Assembly: GCA_009377535.1 (NCBI GenBank)
Contig: WHTV01000004.1
Location: 25,351 to 89,350 of the forward strand
DNA from: Kiloniellaceae bacterium
GTDB taxonomy: Bacteria > Pseudomonadota > Alphaproteobacteria > Kiloniellales > Kiloniellaceae
DNA: 64,000 nucleotides
Reading direction: 5' to 3'
Below the pieces are notes generated by a model, which worked only from the letters and a program-made list of their open reading frames with translations, was not told the origin of the DNA and made no database searches. Shown one piece after another: positions 60,700 to 64,000 of this stretch. Positions within the stretch are counted from its first letter, which is position 1; the number at the start of each line of letters is the position of its first letter. Both the position numbers and the translations under genes were made by a program.

Positions 60700-61217
60700 G
60701 GCAGTTCCGCTATCCCCTGCGCGTGCTGGTCGGTGACTATCTGCGCAGCGCCGCCGGCCTCTTCGTCGGTCTGGGCGTCCTCCTGGCGGTGCCGCCGAGC
60801 CTGCCGGTCATCGCCATCTTCGGCTCCCTGGCCGGCCTTTTCGCGGTTTTCGGCCTGCGCACCGCGCATCGCCACAGCCTCAGGGTCGCGGTGACCGACG
60901 ACGAGATTGCCTGCCGCGCCGCCGTCACCAGGGTGATTCCCTGGGATCGGCTCGACGAAGTGAGCCTGCGCTATTACGGCACGCGGCGCAGCAAGTGGCG
61001 TCCACTCGGAAGCGGCTTCATGCAGCTCACTCTCAAAGGGGCGGGCGTCGCCATGACCTTGGAATCCTCGATCGAGGGCTTCGAGTGGCTGGCCGAACGT
61101 GCCGCGGCGGCCCTGCGCGCCCGGGGCCTAACCCTCGATCCGGCCACTGCCAGCAACCTGATCGAACTGGGCATCGACCCGCAGAAGCCTGTCGGCAAGC
61201 ACGGCGGGCTCATCTGA
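60696..61217 (+). CDS. Hypothetical membrane protein with two N-terminal TM helices
   Basis: YLRSAAGLFVGLGVLLAVPPSLPVIAIFGSLAGLFAVFGLRTAHRHSLRVAVTDDEIACRAAVTRVIPWDRLDEVSL; ATGA-type overlap with preceding gene. Confidence 0.75.
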   Translation: MRQFRYPLRVLVGDYLRSAAGLFVGLGVLLAVPPSLPVIAIFGSLAGLFAVFGLRTAHRHSLRVAVTDDEIACRAAVTRVIPWDRLDEVSLRYYGTRRSKWRPLGSGFMQLTLKGAGVAMTLESSIEGFEWLAERAAAALRARGLTLDPATASNLIELGIDPQKPVGKHGGLI

Positions 61218-61302
61218 CGGGTGCGGTTTGCCGTCAAACGTCTTATAAACGCTGCCGACAGAACGACAATGCGGCGGGAATATCGGGGGAAGATTAGTAA
61301 GC

Positions 61303-63312
61303 GTGCGGGATTTGCTGCGCATACGGGATCTGCGGATCAGCTTCGTGCTGCCGGAAGGTCGTCTCGAAGCCGTCCGCGGCGTGAGCTTTCGCGTGCCCGC
61401 CGGCAAAACGGTGGCACTGGTCGGCGAGTCGGGCTCCGGCAAATCCGTGGTCAGCCAGGCGATCATGGGCATCCTGCCGCGCAGCGCGCGCATCGATGCC
61501 GGGCGCATCCTGTTCCACGACCCGGTGCTGGCGGCCGATCGCGCCGAGAGCATGATCGACATCACCGGCCTCGCCCCCGACAGCCCGCAGATGCGCGCCA
61601 TCCGCGGCGCGCGCATCTCCATCATCTTCCAAGAGCCGATGACCTCGCTGTCGCCGGTGCACACCGTCGGCAACCAGATCCACGAGGCGCTGCATCTGCA
61701 CCGCGATGTCAGCAGCACCGAGGGGCGCGAACTGATCGAGGAGATGCTGCACCTCGTCGGCTTCCCCGACCCGGGCAAGGCGCTGAAGACCTATCCCTTC
61801 GAGCTCTCCGGCGGCCTGCGCCAGCGCGCCATGATCGCCATGGCCCTGGTGTGCCGCCCGGCACTGCTGATCGCCGACGAACCGACGACGGCGCTCGACG
61901 TCACCATCCAGGCGCAGATCCTGAAGCTGCTCAAGGACCTGCAGGCCGAACTCGGCATGGCCGTGCTGATCATCACCCACGACCTCGGCGTGGTCGCCAA
62001 CCTGGCCGATGAGGTGGTGGTGATGTACCACGGCGAGGCAATGGAGAGCGGCACCCTGGAGGACATCTTCCGGGCGCCGCAGCATCCCTATCTGAACGCG
62101 CTGCTGCGCGCCGTGCCGCGCTTCCACATGAAGCCGGGCGAGCGCCTGGTGCCGATCCGCGAGATCAAGCAGCAGGACGACGACGCCTTCCTCGGCAAGG
62201 CGAACGCGCAGGCCGGCACGGCGGCCAGGCAGCGCGCCGGCGCGGTGCAGGATACCCTCCTCAAGGTCGCGCACGTCAGCAAGCGCTTCACCATCCGCAC
62301 GTCCGGCCTCTTCGGCAGCGGCGGCGACGCCGACAGCCTGCTGGCGGTCGACGATGTGAGCTTCACGGTGCAGCGCGGCGAATGCCTCGGCCTGGTCGGT
62401 GAAAGCGGCTGCGGCAAGACCACGCTTTCCAAGACGATCCTGCGCGCCCTGCAGCCCGACAGCGGCAGCATCACCTTCACCGACTGCGCCGAGGACGGAA
62501 GCCGCGAGGAGATCGATGTGCTGGCGCTGACCGGCGACGCATTGATGGCGTTCCGCAGGAAGATCCAGTTCGTCTTCCAGGACCCTTTCTCCTCGCTCAA
62601 TCCGCGTATGACCGTGGGCGAGATCCTGGCCGAACCGCTGGTCATCCACGGTATCGGCACGCCGGCAGAGCGGCGCCGGATTGTCGAGGAGCTGATGGCC
62701 GTGGTCGGCCTCAACCGCCAGCACATCCGGCGCTATCCGCACAGCTTCTCCGGCGGCCAGCGCCAGCGCATCGGCATCGCGCGCGCCTTGGCGCTGCGCC
62801 CGCAACTGCTGATCTGCGACGAGCCGGTCAGCGCCCTCGACGTATCGATCCAAGCGCAGGTTCTGAACCTGCTGAAGGATCTGCAGCGCGACCTCGGCCT
62901 CACCTACATCTTCGTCAGCCACAACCTCGCGGTGGTCGACTACATTGCCGACCGCATCGCGGTGATGTGCCGCGGGCGGCTCGTCGAATTGGCGCCGCGC
63001 GAGCTGTTGTTCCGCGCGCCGGTGCATCCTTACACCAAGGCCCTTCTGGCGGCCGTCCCGGAGCCGAGTCTGGAGCAGCGCCTCGATCTCAGCGCGCTGA
63101 TGGAGGGCCGCGCCTCGCAGCCGGATGCCTGGCCGGAGCCTTTCCGCATCGACGGTGAGGGCCACCTGTCGATGATCGACCTCGGCGGCGGCCACTGGGT
63201 GCGCGCGAGCGACACGGGCGCAGCGCAGCTCGAGCAACAGTACAGGCAAGCGCAGCTAAGCGGCGCGGCCGCCCACGGGATTCTAGACGGCGAAAACCTG
63301 ATGCCATGCTGA
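61303..63312 (+). CDS. Peptide/nickel-type ABC transporter ATP-binding protein with two fused NBDs (GTG start)
   Basis: Two Walker [13 protein letters not shown] and [27 protein letters not shown] and [23 protein letters not shown] / HPYTKALL. Confidence 0.94.
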   Translation: MRDLLRIRDLRISFVLPEGRLEAVRGVSFRVPAGKTVALVGESGSGKSVVSQAIMGILPRSARIDAGRILFHDPVLAADRAESMIDITGLAPDSPQMRAIRGARISIIFQEPMTSLSPVHTVGNQIHEALHLHRDVSSTEGRELIEEMLHLVGFPDPGKALKTYPFELSGGLRQRAMIAMALVCRPALLIADEPTTALDVTIQAQILKLLKDLQAELGMAVLIITHDLGVVANLADEVVVMYHGEAMESGTLEDIFRAPQHPYLNALLRAVPRFHMKPGERLVPIREIKQQDDDAFLGKANAQAGTAARQRAGAVQDTLLKVAHVSKRFTIRTSGLFGSGGDADSLLAVDDVSFTVQRGECLGLVGESGCGKTTLSKTILRALQPDSGSITFTDCAEDGSREEIDVLALTGDALMAFRRKIQFVFQDPFSSLNPRMTVGEILAEPLVIHGIGTPAERRRIVEELMAVVGLNRQHIRRYPHSFSGGQRQRIGIARALALRPQLLICDEPVSALDVSIQAQVLNLLKDLQRDLGLTYIFVSHNLAVVDYIADRIAVMCRGRLVELAPRELLFRAPVHPYTKALLAAVPEPSLEQRLDLSALMEGRASQPDAWPEPFRIDGEGHLSMIDLGGGHWVRASDTGAAQLEQQYRQAQLSGAAAHGILDGENLMPC

Positions 63313-64000
63313 GCTATTTCATCCGCCGCGTCCTGGTGATGATCCCCACCCTGCTGGTCATCAGCCTGGTGGTCTTCGTGATCATTCAGCTGCCACCCGG
63401 CGACTACCTGGAAACCATGATCAGCGAGCTGCGCGCGCAGGGCGAAAACATCGACCCCGCGCGCATCGCCTTCCTGCGCGAACAGTACGGCCTCGACAAG
63501 CCGCTGATCGAGCAGTACTGGCTGTGGCTCTTCGACCTGCTGCAAGGCGATCTCGGCTATTCCTTCGAGTTCGAGCTGCCGGTCGCCGACGTCATCGGCA
63601 ACCGCTTCTGGTTCACCGCCATCCTGGCGATCTCGACCACGCTGTTCACCTATGTCGTCGCCTTTCCCATCGGCATCTACTCCGCGGTCAGGCAGTATTC
63701 CGTCGGCGATTATGCAGCCACCTTCTTCGGCTACTTCGGCCTTGCCATGCCGAATTTCCTCTTCGCCCTGCTGCTGATGTACTACCTCAATCTCTGGTTC
63801 GGACTGTCCATCGGCGGACTGATGGATCCGCAGTACATTGGTGCACCCTGGTCGGCCGGCAAGGTGATGTCGGTGATCAACCACCTGTGGATTCCGATGA
63901 TCGTCATCGGCACCTCGGGCACCGCCGCAATGATCCGCCGGCTGCGCGCCAACATGCTGGACGAGTTGCAGAAGCAGTACGTGGTGACGGCGCGCGCCAA
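63306..64000 (+). CDS. Peptide-type ABC transporter permease (DppB-like), cut by window edge
   Basis: [42 protein letters not shown]; not in ORF track because no stop. Confidence 0.93.
   Translation, partial: MLSYFIRRVLVMIPTLLVISLVVFVIIQLPPGDYLETMISELRAQGENIDPARIAFLREQYGLDKPLIEQYWLWLFDLLQGDLGYSFEFELPVADVIGNRFWFTAILAISTTLFTYVVAFPIGIYSAVRQYSVGDYAATFFGYFGLAMPNFLFALLLMYYLNLWFGLSIGGLMDPQYIGAPWSAGKVMSVINHLWIPMIVIGTSGTAAMIRRLRANMLDELQKQYVVTARA

Noticed and set aside
61294-63249. 651-aa minus-strand ORF opposite the tandem-NBD gene
   Set aside because: Antisense shadow of a clear ABC ATPase.
61303-63312. Tandem NBD gene as a fusion novelty
   Set aside because: Fused DppD-DppF-type ATPases (YejF/GsiA-like) are well known.

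Overview
High-GC alphaproteobacterial-looking chromosomal window (Rhodospirillales-like by gene content; inference only). It is densely coded, with about 60 protein genes and one tRNA-Gly(GCC). Mostly housekeeping and transport: MocR/PNPOx pair, HtpX, RsmB, Rpe, PurH, large NAD-GDH, Ohr/OhrR, YtfQRT-YjfF sugar ABC operon with GntR regulator, CnoX-like thioredoxin, Trm112, UbiH-type hydroxylase, GlnK-AmtB, DapC-like aminotransferase, FtsK, LolA, Xth, Dpp-type ABC. The least ordinary part is about 49.1-61.2 kb. It holds (i) an ABC exporter-like protein whose nucleotide-binding domain has lost nearly all catalytic motifs and carries a long insertion with a repeated YN..AS..(D/E)NLLFG motif, in a minus-strand operon with a stand-alone cyclic-nucleotide-binding protein and a methyltransferase interrupted by an in-frame TAG; (ii) a divergent seven-gene glycan-type cluster with two COG4671-like glycosyltransferases; and (iii) a local cluster of TTCCG-N4-CGGAA palindromes around xth. 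Families were assigned by reading motifs in the translations; no database search was run. Several real genes are absent from the ORF track because they are short or run off the window edge.
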